Positions 1 to 10,046 of a stretch of 22,386 nucleotides of DNA are shown one piece after another. Position numbers and translations under genes: made by a program. The DNA comes from Terfezia claveryi (taxonomy: Eukaryota; Ascomycota; Pezizomycetes; Pezizales; Pezizaceae): assembly GCA_015179025.1 (NCBI GenBank), contig WHUX01000497.1, forward strand, positions 1-22,386. Direction: 5' to 3'. Within the stretch, counting starts at the first letter, position 1. Each line of letters starts with the position of its first letter. The notes beneath the pieces are model-generated. The model had not been told where the DNA came from and did no database searches. It saw only the letters and a list, made by a program, of their open reading frames with translations.

Positions 1-876
1 GCACCCGAGTGCATTCAACTTGGGTACAACACACATGAAATCACACCTGAGCTTTGGGAGATGCCGCACCGCAACTGGGTGAAAGAAGGAGGATATTGCC
101 AACATGTTTGTGAGGATAATTATATAATCCATGCCAATGCAGAATACGTAGACTGATATTATCCATAGGCTGCAACTACTACTACTATACAAGTTTCTCA
201 ATTTAGTGATGATGTATTTCAACATGAACTAATGAAAACAGTCATTGTATCCAACCTACCTTTCTGGACAATTGAGCATCCACTATTCCACCACCTCCTA
301 AACCTTCTTAGGCCTCGAATAAATATCCCTAGTGCAACTACACTTCGGCATAGTTTACATTATTATGCAATAGAAATTCAAGCGAAGCTCAAGAAAAGCC
401 TTCCAGACGATATATTACTTCACCTCGCTACTGACTGTTGGACCTCACCTAATAAATTAGCATTTATGGGTACAACACTCCACTATATAGACAAAGAATA
501 GCAAGTATGTCAACATACTATTGGGTTCCAATTCCTTGGAGGGGAATCTCATAATGCAGTACAACTGGCCAATAAGCTAAGCCAAATAATCCGGGACTTG
601 GGTATCACTAGCTGGGTCTTAGCTATTGTCTCAGACAATGCTAGTGTCAACATAGCACTGGCCAAGCATTTACAGGCAAATGTATTCTATCCAAAGTGGA
701 ATGTGAAGCAATATAGACTTCCCTACCTCATACATGTTATCGCGTTGGTGAGCAACCAGTTCATGAAAGAACTTAAGTCAAGCCCAGATAATGATAACAC
801 TATCTCATCCGCTCCTCAAGTGGAAACTTCAATCAAAGTACTGCAAGGGTATATGCTAGATACATTTGCGTAATTA

Positions 877-1030
877 GTATGCAAGGTTAGTCATATTTGC
901 TCTGCAATAACTCCATCACAGAATTCTACATGTCACAGAATTATACAATGTCATGGAATTCCACATGTTACAGAATTCTACAATGTCACGGAATCCTATC
1001 CCCCAATCCCATGTGCTAATAGTTTTCCAG
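877..1030 (+). other. Intron 1 of the hAT transposase relic
   Basis: Donor GTATGC at 877, a branch-like GCTAAT about 15 bases before the acceptor, and acceptor TTCCAG ending at 1030. Excision joins codons in phase 0 and connects block 1 to VWELCKAIVASPQW, which has the expected hAT register. The intron is filled by a 17/18-bp tandem repeat. The in-frame TAA at 871-873, just before the donor, is a decayed exon codon and not part of the intron. Confidence 0.7.
916..1000 (+). repeat. 17/18-bp tandem repeat inside hAT intron 1
   Basis: Five degenerate units begin at 916, 933, 951, 968 and 986. The consensus is about TCACAGAATTCTACATG, alternating between 17 and 18 bases. The repeat makes up more than half of the intron and does not overlap recognisable coding sequence, which supports calling this interval an intron. 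Confidence 0.85.
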
Positions 1031-1656
1031 GTTTGGGAGCTATGTAAAGCTATAGTGGCTAGTCCTCAATGGTTGGCATAATTCAAAGAACTCCAAAATG
1101 ACACTCCCATGCCAATGGGCCTCATATAGGATATCAGAACTCGATAGAACTCCACCTTTGACATGCTTATACGTGCATTGCGACTACAGTTATACATTGA
1201 ACAATGGATCAGTCTAACTACAACTGAAGGAAAGTATAGCCTATTGTAGCTGAGTAAAGAAGAATGGGCTCAAGTTCAGGAGGCTATAATTTTTCTAAAA
1301 CCACTTTCTAATTATACACATGCTATTTCCACAGGCTAGCATGCGACTATATGCAATGCGTTATTTATCTACAATGACATTTTCGACCATATCAAAAAAC
1401 AACACAAACGTATATACAAACTTCCAGCCAGCATAATGTGGGCACCAAGATTTTTGTGTGCAACGAAAGGCTATCACTTCATATTACAGAAGTATTATTT
1501 GAGAACGGAAAAACAATCACACATCTATAATCTAGTGACTATCCTGGATCCATCTAAGAAGTTATCTTTATATACGGATTAGGGAAATGTCTCAGTACAG
1601 GATCCTACCATGAATCAGGAGGCTGTTGACTGCATACCATACACAGAATATTACCA

Positions 1657-1758
1657 GTAAGTATCAATTCTATGAATATTATGGAGTATATTCCATGACA
1701 ACAGATATATCTATGACATTATAAAATGAATGAGAATCTGACCTTATTGGGTACTTAG
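1657..1758 (+). other. Intron 2 of the hAT transposase relic
   Basis: Donor GTAAGT at 1657, a branch-like TCTGAC near 1737, and acceptor CTTAG ending at 1758. All the stop codons between IPYTEYY and VQFEEYFD lie inside this interval, and excision restores the frame in phase 2. Length is 102 nt, usual for fungal introns. Confidence 0.7.
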
Positions 1759-2596
1759 AGTACAGTTTGAGGAATATTTTGATATCAACTACACCAGGTA
1801 CACACTGGAGCCCCAGGCTCAGAAAAGTCACCTCGACGATTCTGAGCAATCCTATATCATACATCAACTACAAAAGCAGACAGGGACCAAATCAGAGAAT
1901 ATTCCGGAGGTCAAGAGATACTTAACCAGTAGTTTGGTCATACTAGATGGGCAGTGTACCCTATCCTGGTGGAAGGTTCATACTATTGAATACCTAACGC
2001 TAGTATGAATGGCAAGGGAGATATTGAGTATTCCACTGACATCTGTGGCTGTTGAGCATATATTCAACGGTGCTCGAGATATTTTGCCTTACTGCTGGAA
2101 CCGAATAGGTCATCAGATGATTACAGCGCTAATGTTGACAAAATCTTAGGACTCGATACATGCAAAATATATAGAACCAGACCCTGAGAACACTCCTGCA
2201 TATGTGGAAGAAGGATTAGCTGATCATAATGAAATTGATGTGAGCTAGGAGAGACAGGCTCTCAGATATGACATAGAATTCCTCTACCGCATGATGCCAG
2301 TCACTCTAGATAGACCATCAGGAAATAGTGATATAGTGTCAGAGTATGAGAGTAGTATGGAGGGAAAGGAAGAGTTTGAGGGAGACGATCTTGATGTGGG
2401 AGATACAACTTCTCAGATTTCTAGCCCATTCAACAATTTCAGTATGCAGTCAGCAGGAGGAATTGGCTTATTCCAAGGCAGCCTATTGAGGGAGGAAAGA
2501 GGGACCCCAACATCCTGCACCCCACATTGCGAGACTAAGCGCCCTGCCTCTCCATTCGTCAACCTGACGCCTTCAATAGCAATAAGGCTCTAGAAA

Positions 2597-3316
2597 AAGT
2601 TATGGCCCACTCAGTATAGGAATTATAAAGTATGAGCCTGCATACTTGAGGGGGTGCAAATCGAGGTAGGTATGGTCAATTATCCTTTGTTTATTGTTTT
2701 TTTCCTTTATCCTTGGTACCTGAGTTTTGCTTTTTCCTATTAGCTTCCCTTGTATAGTTAGGTTTCTTTTTGTGCGTGGGTTTCTTTAATATATTGTTTT
2801 TTTGGTTGAATTGTGATTATTATGACGAGCAATACCAGGGTAGATTATTTCTCATGATGAATCCATGGTTGATACTTTTTTTTATTTTTTTATTTTGGTT
2901 ATTGATTGTTTATGGGATATAAATTGAGTTTGGGGAGAATGGGAATAATTTACAATGTAGAACTATAGGCACTTCTTGGGTGGATATAGGAATCTTGATA
3001 GCATTTATGTATAAATTATTATTAAGATAGGGCAGATAAAGGGTTTAAGGATTAGAAGCAAACATGAGAAATTTGGGTGCAAGGAAAAGGATAATATAGG
3101 GATGAGTAAGTAGTACGTTTGATATAGAATGTATGGACGTATGGCAGCACAAACAGAGCATAGAGAATGTGAGAGAGAAATTTGAAAGAATGGTTCTAGA
3201 AATCATAACAGCAAAAACAATCCATAACTAAGAATGGTGACATTGGCAAAAACTATATAAAGGGACAGGAACGGGGTTTGGTAGGATCGATGCCATGCTA
3301 GAAGACGAAATGAGTG
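2597..3316. other. No gene seen; AT-rich flank of hAT relic
   Basis: T-rich, low-complexity sequence with poly(T) runs around 2693-2710 and 2875-2900. The string CTTGAGGGGGTG at 2649-2660 resembles the polypurine tract plus TG start that precede a 3' LTR, but I could not find a matching LTR end or duplication. It may instead be untranslated hAT sequence. Confidence 0.4.
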
Positions 3317-3386
3317 ATCCGTGATAAGACTGGCAATCTATGACAAGAGTGGCAATCCATGACAAGATGGGCAATCTGTGACAAGC
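3317..3386. repeat. 19-bp tandem repeat, about 3.7 copies
   Basis: The ATC of each unit recurs at 3317, 3336, 3355 and 3374, a constant 19-bp period. Consensus is about ATCTATGACAAGAGTGGCA. Units differ at a few positions. No coding meaning is apparent. Confidence 0.85.
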
Positions 3387-4123
3387 CATAAACATGGATG
3401 AATAGGGGAAAGAATGAAAAACCCTGGACTTGGCAAATGCACAAGTGTGAATAAAGTTAGTAAGGGATCTTAGTGAGTAATCTGTAGATCACCAATTAAT
3501 CTGCGAAGTAGTCTGAGGCGAGTTGCAGTAGGCAGAGACCGAGGCAAGTCGATAGCCGAACGAGTTATAATGGCCAGAAACTCGGACCGACTCACCCTGT
3601 AGTATACACTATATATACAGAAGCCCTGTCTGACTCTCCTCTATTTAGACTCTTAATCCCATTTCACTTTATTTACAAGCATCGAATAGTCAAATACTGT
3701 TCATTACTTTGTATATATGTTCTGGGCCACTCATGAGTAATTTAAATAATTACTCAATTTAGTATATAATACACTTGTATTGATAAAGGTTTACAAGTAC
3801 TGATTTATCCTCCCAAAAAAAAAGAATTGATAATGGTATACTTAGCTGGAGCTATCTCAGTGACTACAATAGATTCATATATTTCCTAATTGAGTAGACA
3901 TCCATCAAATATTCCAATTTTATTCAGCCAGAGCTGAGAGATTAATGCAGTTATGATCTGTTAATACTTTCGTATGTCAATAAATATTACTTAAAGTATC
4001 AGCACTAACAATTAGAGTAGAAGTTTTGCAAACATCCGAAATGAAAACACTAGTAGTTATTTAGCAATCTGCATATAAATATGTACTTGTGATTAAGAAA
4101 GTACTATTTTACACCTTACTTAG
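3387..4123. other. No gene seen; possible LTR-like segment
   Basis: Around 3600-3800 there is a TATA-like CACTATATATACAG followed by a pyrimidine-rich stretch, a layout often seen in the U3-R-U5 part of LTRs. I could not define terminal TG/CA ends or a target duplication, so this is only a suggestion. The rest is AT-rich and uninterpretable by eye. Confidence 0.25.
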
Positions 4124-4168
4124 ATCCTATAAGTAAGAAATAGCTAGGATTTTTCTTACTTATAGGAT
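4124..4168. repeat. Perfect 17-bp inverted repeat (hairpin)
   Basis: Left arm ATCCTATAAGTAAGAAA (4124-4140) and right arm TTTCTTACTTATAGGAT (4152-4168) are exact reverse complements with an 11-base loop. In decayed AT-rich DNA a perfect 17-bp stem is notable. It could be a miniature transposon end pair or a snap-back mutation product. No flanking duplication was recognised. Confidence 0.8.
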
Positions 4169-5944
4169 AAATTATACAACAGGTTGTAGACAAATATTAT
4201 TATAATAAAGTTTATTCCGATCTTCAAGGAATTCTATATAGTGCATCGATATTCAGTTTAAGATAGTCTATATAGCCTAAGCTATAAGGCCTCATCTATT
4301 AGAACCCCCATGGATAAGAACCCCATAGATAAGAAACTAATTTTCAAATACCTATTGCATAGGAAATATTACAGATTTCTACACTAGTAATAAACTTAGT
4401 ATCCTCATCTCCATTTCATTCATCATCAGAGATAAAGGTGATAACTTGTTAACTACACAAGCATGTACTTCATCATTTGAAGGGCTTAAGGTATTTTGTC
4501 TATGTTTCTCCTTATTCAATATCTACTATCTCTCATAAATCAACAAGAAGAGTATATGATATAGATGGAGTGGTCAAAAATGACTTTATAGAGTGTTTTT
4601 TGAGTGTAGCAGAATGTTTTCTTTGATTTACATTTACCAAATTGAGGAATTATATCAATTGCCTATAAGCAGCCCAGAACATATATACTTTATATGGAGC
4701 AGGTATACTAAAGTCGTAGGGTACTTGCTTTATAATAGGTTCAAGCAGTGTTGAAATAGGGCTAGACTTTATTGACTATCGATAACTATAGATAAATATA
4801 AGTACTAAACTTGTATCACCTAAGTATTATAAAAATTTCACGGAGTAGATTTTGAGCCAGTTTTGGGTGATTATGAGGGTATTATATCACTTTTATATAG
4901 CTTTTGTGAAGCAAATAGTTCAAGAGATGCAGTTTATGAGAAAAGAGGGGAGGTATAGTGAATAAGGAAAAGAGAAGAATAGCAGACAGTAAGTGTCCCC
5001 AACTCCAGTAAGAAACGGTAAACTAATACATCAAAATTCTTAAACTAACCAAAATATTTCACTTTCATTAGCTGCTGTCAATTGAAGAGCTTGGTTTCTC
5101 AATTTTAATTAGAGTTACTTTATCCCACTTTATTGATAGAACTGAATCTTATAAAGCTTTACAAAATAAGATTGTCTTGATATATAAAGTTGTTTCAACC
5201 AAAGAAACATGTCTTAGTCAATACAATGTGTAATATATACTTTGATAGTATTTAACTATTATAATTTACTATGCATATCCTAAATAAATTAGGTGTCAAT
5301 AAATAATCATCAAGAACTTTAAAACCCAAATATAAGTGAATAATAGGATCTATCTTAGTCTCATATCGCTATACATAGATAGGGATATTGATAATTCTAA
5401 TCAAATACTGTTAATTGGATTACAATGGAGAGAGGGGACAATTGTCTAGCCCGTGCTGGCAGTTAAACAATGAAGGGGGGGCGATGAGTGTTTTGGTCCA
5501 TTTAGTAATCATGATAATTGGTCAATCCTTCAAACAGAATATAGGTACACTTAACCATCACTAGTGTTGTCCAGTTACTGAACATAGTTGGACAACAGGA
5601 AGACAAGAAAAGATCCAGAAGAAAATGATATGAATACTTCACTGGTAAGGTAATGAAGAAGAGGTAGATTTGTTCAAAAAAGGAAGCAAAAGAATTCAAA
5701 TACTGAGGTAGGAATACTGGTTACTAGAGGAAGGGTAAACAGGCCATGAGTACTCATGATATATATTGGCGCCATAGCCATGTCATTAATCAGTTCCCAT
5801 TCCAGCGGTGAAACTGGGAAGACTGGAAAGGCTTTATTCGGAGGAGTTGGCAGTGAAGAATTCTACTAGGGATAGAAGTGTTTGTAGATGTAGTATAGAT
5901 CATTGTGCCCTTTCCATGCAATATTGCAACAATGACTAGTACAT
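4169..5944. other. No identifiable gene; AT-rich decayed DNA
   Basis: Long AT-rich stretch. The string at 4299-4335 repeats AAGAACCCCATAGAT-like units next to ATAAGAAAC. This faintly resembles the subterminal repeats of the pogo-type element at 16323 and may be a mutated terminus. An open stretch on the minus strand at 5502-5699 has no family-like motif. I see nothing else to annotate. Confidence 0.4.
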
Positions 5945-6265
5945 TTAAATTCCTCCACAGCTTCTTTTCAGGATTGTAGACACATCTAGTTTAGTTGTGA
6001 GTCCTTTTAGTACTGGAATGACAGTCCTGGAGAATTTGTTTTTCAGATTCTTCGGAAGAACAAAGGCGTTTGACTCCCTGTTACAGTAGAGAAGCCCAAA
6101 TTGCTGCGTTAGGAGTTTGAATTGTATTACTAATTTTTTCCCAAACTTAGGAACGAAAACAAAGGCTTTTCTGTCGAACAGTGAATGGATATCCATTCGT
6201 AGACATAAGACCAGGCTCAGGTAGTAGGTAATCATTGCGCTCTGACTGGTAGGTTCTAGTATCAA
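5945..6265 (-). pseudogene. Possible HNH-nuclease-like domain relic
   Basis: The minus-strand frame of 106 codons contains LCLRMDIHSLFDRKAFVFVP, then a stretch ending LYCNRESNAF and FSRTVIPVLKGL. This resembles fungal proteins with an HNH_2-type nuclease domain, in which an L-R-x-D-[IL]-H-x-L-F-D motif is followed by a hydrophobic FVP strand and a later LYHN-like motif. The catalytic first part (the residues before the DIH motif) is not visible upstream, and no start codon or promoter is evident. This is recognition from memory without a search. It could also be a chance open frame. If correct, it is a fragment of a larger gene. Confidence 0.35.
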
Positions 6266-6559
6266 TTAGGCATTGCAGAACGAACTCTATCGACAGCACT
6301 ATTAATGCCGACTAGTCTGGTTGGCCGACACTCCTATTGTACTTCCACTTTGGGCACTAGAGTGAGATTCAGGTTTTTTGTATGTGGCATATCGAAAACC
6401 ATTCGCTACGTATTTTATCGTGGGGGAAATTGATGGTCAGAAAATGACGGCACTAGAGCATAGGCCTTGTCCCAGCGGGAGGATATATACAATAGCTCTG
6501 CCCGTTAACATGGTCATCAGTTACCGGAAACGGAAATTTGTTGGTATACAAGCCTGAAG

Positions 6560-6596
6560 CGCTGGTCCATCCGCTATAGCAAGTTCTGGTATACTG
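6560..6596. mobile_element. Orphan terminus of a pogo/Tigger-type element
   Basis: Read on the minus strand from 6596, the sequence starts CAGTATACCAGAACTTGCTA and is preceded by TA (6597-6598). The CAG start, the TA flank and the CTTGCTATA block match the ends of the complete element at 7614-8125. No partner terminus was found upstream, so the other end is lost or decayed. The inner boundary of the element is unknown. Confidence 0.5.
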
Positions 6597-6598
6597 TA

Positions 6599-7611
6599 GC
6601 TAGAGTTTACTGTACCTCATTTTGAGCATATCCACATCCGATGGTTGCTGGCGTGTGTGCCTGTCGAGCTTGTAAGTACCGACACGGTTTGGAAGTAGCC
6701 TACAGAACCCCCATAATCACGTTACGCACGTAGGACAGGTCAGTGTAAAAAACGGATACCCAAATAGATTCGTTTGCGCGAAGCTGAACTTTGAGGCATC
6801 ATGGGGTTTGGAACCCCTGTTGAGGGGCTTGTGCCAACCAGACTAGGAATACACCTAGTCGCAGGTGCCATGCACATGACATCGTCATCAGGGTTAGAAA
6901 ATGTAGCACTGTGAGATTGTTGTTGAGTGAAAATGAAAAACTACGTGGGGATAAGTATATGGAAATTTATTTAAATAAACATGAGAAAGGAAAAATTGAA
7001 AGCAAGAGGCCTTGGATATAAGAGGCGGATCATTCACAAATACATTTGTATACAAGTTCGCTTTTAACCCTGAGAAATTCTTTGCAACCTCTCTCTAATC
7101 CTGCTAAAGATAAAGATACTAAGTAGCCTAGACTGTAAGATCCCCTTCACCACCTGGACGAAGGGCCAGCCAAACTCAAATAAGATCTCGGTTTCCATAA
7201 TCGATTGGCTCTATATCTAGGAGACCGATATACCTGATGTAGCTGTATACTAGGCTACGAAAAACCGACGAGGGGTTTCTCATTATAAGAACCAAAGCTC
7301 CCCAATGTGAGGTCTTATTTAATGACTTTCCACGACACCCTAGAACCACGGCACTGCACCCTTTTTGCACTACCTGGCTGCAGGGCACCTCCACGCTATA
7401 TGCTGATACCGAAAATGTGAATTGCGAGTCGCTTTATCATTCCCAATTCCATTTATTGTACTCGAGCTCGACCCCACTGACACGACTGGATATAAAGGAT
7501 TTATATAAAGTACACAGGATCTCGTTTACCCGCTAATACACTCAATGGTTGCATTCGAGTATCCCCAACAGTCAGTGGCATACAAGAACCCCATGTCAAC
7601 CTATATGGAAA
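6599..7611. other. No gene seen
   Basis: Mixed-composition DNA. A TATA-like TTTATATAAAG lies near 7500, and an AACCAGACTAGG motif near 6835 recurs at 8209 and 8502. The minus-strand open stretch at 7176-7394 has no domain I recognise. Nothing else can be supported. Confidence 0.4.
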
Positions 7612-7613
7612 TA

Positions 7614-8125
7614 CAGTCAACTCTTGCTATAATGGACGGGCAAAATCCAACCCCTCCATTCCGATATAGGAAGGGTCCTGGTATAGAAAACGACAGGGGT
7701 TGAGCTTGGTATACTGTACGAGAAGGCTGGGAATATGATAGAGCTCCGGATTTCCCAATTGCAACACCAGAAATACCAGTATCAATTATGGTGAGAGCTG
7801 CAGGAAAGCGAAGAGCACTGAGTGTGCTGGAAAGGCGTGAGATATGTCGAAAGCGACTGGATCCTGAATATGCAGAGGAGCAACTTGTTAGTGACTTGGG
7901 AAGTATTTTCTCAATCATCAAGTTGGTAATTACATAGACCATTAAAAGGATCTTGATGGTAATAAAAATAGGGAATCCACTACTGCGGTCAACATGAAGT
8001 GCCGAATGGTTCAGCTGTGTCAAGAGACACATCTAGTCTAGGGGGACATGGGGTGAGACAACCCTTGCCGGTACATTATTGTATAGCCGTCCGATAGCGA
8101 GATCCGTTATAGCAAGAGTTAACTG
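7614..8125 (+). mobile_element. Complete 512-bp pogo/Tigger-type non-autonomous element
   Basis: The left end reads CAGTCAACTCTTGCTATAAT, and the right end, reverse-complemented, reads CAGTTAACTCTTGCTATAAC. The ends are nearly identical over about 23 bp and begin with CAG, as in pogo elements. TA occurs directly outside both ends (7612-7613 and 8126-8127), the expected Tc1/mariner-superfamily target duplication. The interior holds only the N-terminal part of a transposase frame (7788-7937), so this is an internal-deletion derivative needing a helper transposase. Which sequence it interrupted is not recognisable. Confidence 0.85.
7788..7937 (+). pseudogene. N-terminal HTH fragment of a pogo/Tigger transposase
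   Basis: An ATG at 7788 opens 49 codons ending in TAG at 7935. The peptide contains KRRALSVLERREICRKRLDP, matching the start of the CENP-B/psq-type helix-turn-helix that pogo and Tigger transposases use to bind their terminal repeats (typical form KRxxLTLxxRxEIC). It is followed by YAEEQLVSDLGSIFS, the second helix region. The rest of the HTH, the second DNA-binding domain and the DDE catalytic domain are missing, consistent with the 512-bp host element being an internal deletion. As a product it could at most bind DNA. Whether it is expressed is unknown. Confidence 0.7.
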
Positions 8126-8127
8126 TA

Positions 8128-8759
8128 TTAAATCATTTCAACCGTTACTGCCGCATTTATTTTGGTTCGCACGCCATATGATAGTCTGGTTACGCAACGC
8201 CACTGGGCAACCAGACTACGCCACTCCATAAATAATATCACTATCGGCGGGTGGCTTCGGCCGTGCCGGCCCTTGTGGCAAATTTTATGATTTCGACCGA
8301 GGCTAAGCAATGATAGGTTATTGTTAACCGAGTTATTATTTTGCCTTAGATTCCCTTAATCTTATTTCTTCTTCGCTTGCTTTCTTCAGGGCTGATCCTG
8401 ATCTACTTTTATGTAACACTTGCGAACAAATGTGGTCGGCACGAGACTAATGTGGTCACGTCTCTGATTGTCTAGAAGTAGTTTGGTTGCCTAGGAGTTC
8501 CATAACCAGACTAACTCTGCTTCAAGAATAGATCTTGTCACATGTAGACTCCCCAACCAGCCCTCCATAGGCACCAAAATACCTGAAATTAAAAACGCAT
8601 TATGGAGTATGTAGGTGATGAGAATTGTTTCGTCCTAAGTCTCAGACCATCCTCAACATAAACGTTCTCCTCTGTCCTATCCGATGATATTAATATCAGC
8701 AGCTGCATGCACGGCGTCACCTGTGATCTGCACAGTGCAAGTGCGATACCTTCACAAGG
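8128..8759. other. No gene seen
   Basis: Non-coding sequence between the pogo-type element and the GTAC-rich region. It contains the hairpin at 8182-8218 and a T/C-rich run at 8345-8390. No domain, RNA gene or element end was recognised. Confidence 0.4.
8182..8218. repeat. 10-bp inverted repeat around 17-base loop
   Basis: TAGTCTGGTT (8182-8191) is the exact reverse complement of AACCAGACTA (8209-8218). The same AACCAGACTA word occurs singly near 6834 and 8504. It may belong to a dispersed repeat family. Confidence 0.7.
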
Positions 8760-9260
8760 GTTACCTACAGTACCTACTGTACCTAGCGACCAGGATACCC
8801 TCGCTCTTATCCGAATAGTTTTATTGGCCTGTTGTATACCGGTACATACAGTTACTAGGTACTTAGACTTATACAGTACCGGTACATATTGCTGACGTGA
8901 ATCCTGGATGTCCTAGTTAGTACCTCAACTCTTCTGTATCCCCACTCTGGATCCTGGACTAAGTACATACTGGTAGCTCCGATCTGGCGCTCCAGTGTAC
9001 TCGCCGCGCTGCTGAAGCGAGGAGAATATATCCAACAAGTGGGGTTCCTGAGGCGCTCAAAAGGTACATACCCCTACCTACATACCTGACCTAAACTCCG
9101 CAGAGCTTTTTTTATCATCAATGACGCTAGCTCCGTCACTGATGCAAGTCCGCGACACACACACCACTACACCACCCCAAACAGCCGCACATCGTGATGC
9201 AAGTAGGTACGTATCCCTTCCTGCGCCCCGGCAATGTACGTTACATAGGTAGGACGTGCT
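8760..9260. repeat. GTAC/GGTACAT micro-repeat region upstream of the intact gene
   Basis: More than ten words of the type GGTACAT, GTACCT or AGGTAC occur within 500 bases. ACCGGTACATA appears twice, near 8838 and 8879. Several are self-complementary around GTAC. The cluster lies 0.8-1.3 kb before the ATG at 10047, so it could be promoter sequence, but no factor can be named from sequence alone. Confidence 0.5.
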
Positions 9261-10046
9261 TCCTTCCAATCCTTCAACCTCATCGTTGCTAGCTCCCTGT
9301 CTCGAATTTAGTCACCTCTGCATTGCTTTGCTATCGTATTTGCTTTGCTCCCTGATCATCCCCGCCCCGCCACGTTCTTGCCTTGTCCGCCGCTCTCGAC
9401 TGCATCAAACTTGCCACTCAAGCGCCGGTGCAGGTATCTAATTCATTCACTCGCTTTCGAGAACCTTACATAGGGAATCTTCTCTCGCATTTGACCACTT
9501 GTATATACCTGCTTTTCCTAACTCAATCTTATACCCTGCAGAAAGAGGCACGAGTTCTATTCCAGTACACCTGCCAGGTGCTTGCGATCCTGAGCATTTC
9601 TCGATAACTAATCCAGTTTTATTCCATTCTCCGATAAGAATTGTTCGAAGTGCTGAATATTCTGTGGCACACGTTACGGTGGTTATCAGGGCAGCGGCCA
9701 ACCGGCAACAAGGCATCCATATTGACTTGCGGAGCTCTTACCTAGAGGAGGTAAACGACGGCCCGGGTCGCGAATTTGCAGGGGGCTAGTCGCAGGCTAC
9801 TACGGTTCAGTTGTTGAGAGACAAAAAACAATAACACTCTCGCCTTCGCCTGCTATTGGGAGTTGTGCTCACATTTGGTTCTTTGGCATGACAGAGGCTG
9901 TGTAGCAGTTGCACGGTATATTCAAATCTCCAGGCGTCGCACACCAGGGCCTATATTGACAGGACGAACACCCAGCGGGGGCCGGATACGGCCTTTACGT
10001 GTGCGAAAAAAAACAGCAAACAGAGCACGGGGCTGCGTAGACAAAG
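9261..10046 (+). promoter_or_regulatory. Probable promoter and leader of the 10047 gene
   Basis: Pyrimidine-rich stretches near 9300-9500 (for example TCTTCTCTCGC near 9480) resemble fungal core promoter regions, but no clear TATA box or transcription start can be fixed. In the last 160 bases before the gene the only ATG is at 9888; it opens a five-codon frame (MTEAV) closed at 9905. No ATG lies between it and 10047. Introns in the leader are possible but not demonstrable. Confidence 0.4.
9888..9905 (+). promoter_or_regulatory. Short upstream ORF (5 codons)
   Basis: ATG at 9888 followed by four codons and TAG, 141 bases before the main start. If transcription begins upstream of 9888, it could reduce translation or require re-initiation at 10047. 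The transcript start is not known. Confidence 0.35.

Larger units (their letters stand above)
1..2593 (+). pseudogene. hAT-family transposase relic, spliced, 5' end outside window
   Basis: Seen: three blocks read as one hAT transposase. Block 1 (about 205-876) has TDCWTSPNKLAFMGTTLHYI and then SDNASVN. Block 2 (1031-1656) has DIRTR-stop-NSTFDML, LSKEEW and ILDPSKK. Block 3 (1759-2593) has WWKVH and the C-terminal dimerisation motif ILSIPLTSVAVEHIFNGARD. GTTHMKSHL near position 35 in another frame looks like the end of a BED zinc finger, so the N-terminus lies upstream. Removing introns 877-1030 and 1657-1758 keeps the frame from block to block. Eleven in-frame stops remain (8 TAG, 2 TAA, 1 TGA); all fit single C-to-T or G-to-A changes, for example the TAG at 499 where family members have Trp. 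In this family the protein would bind terminal repeats and move DNA through an RNase H-like catalytic core. It cannot be made here. No terminal inverted repeat or 8-bp duplication was identified at the 3' side. Confidence 0.9.

Noticed and set aside
2656..3830. Possible solo LTR (polypurine-like tract, TATA-like box)
   Set aside because: No convincing inverted TG/CA ends and no target duplication; mentioned only in the spacer entries.
4440..4800. Minus-strand stretch that reads vaguely protein-like between stops
   Set aside because: No motif could be tied to a known family and the frame is broken many times; not enough to call a relic.
7601..8032. 143-codon minus-strand open frame
   Set aside because: It covers the pogo-type element antisense to the HTH coding frame at 7788-7937, so it is a shadow frame.
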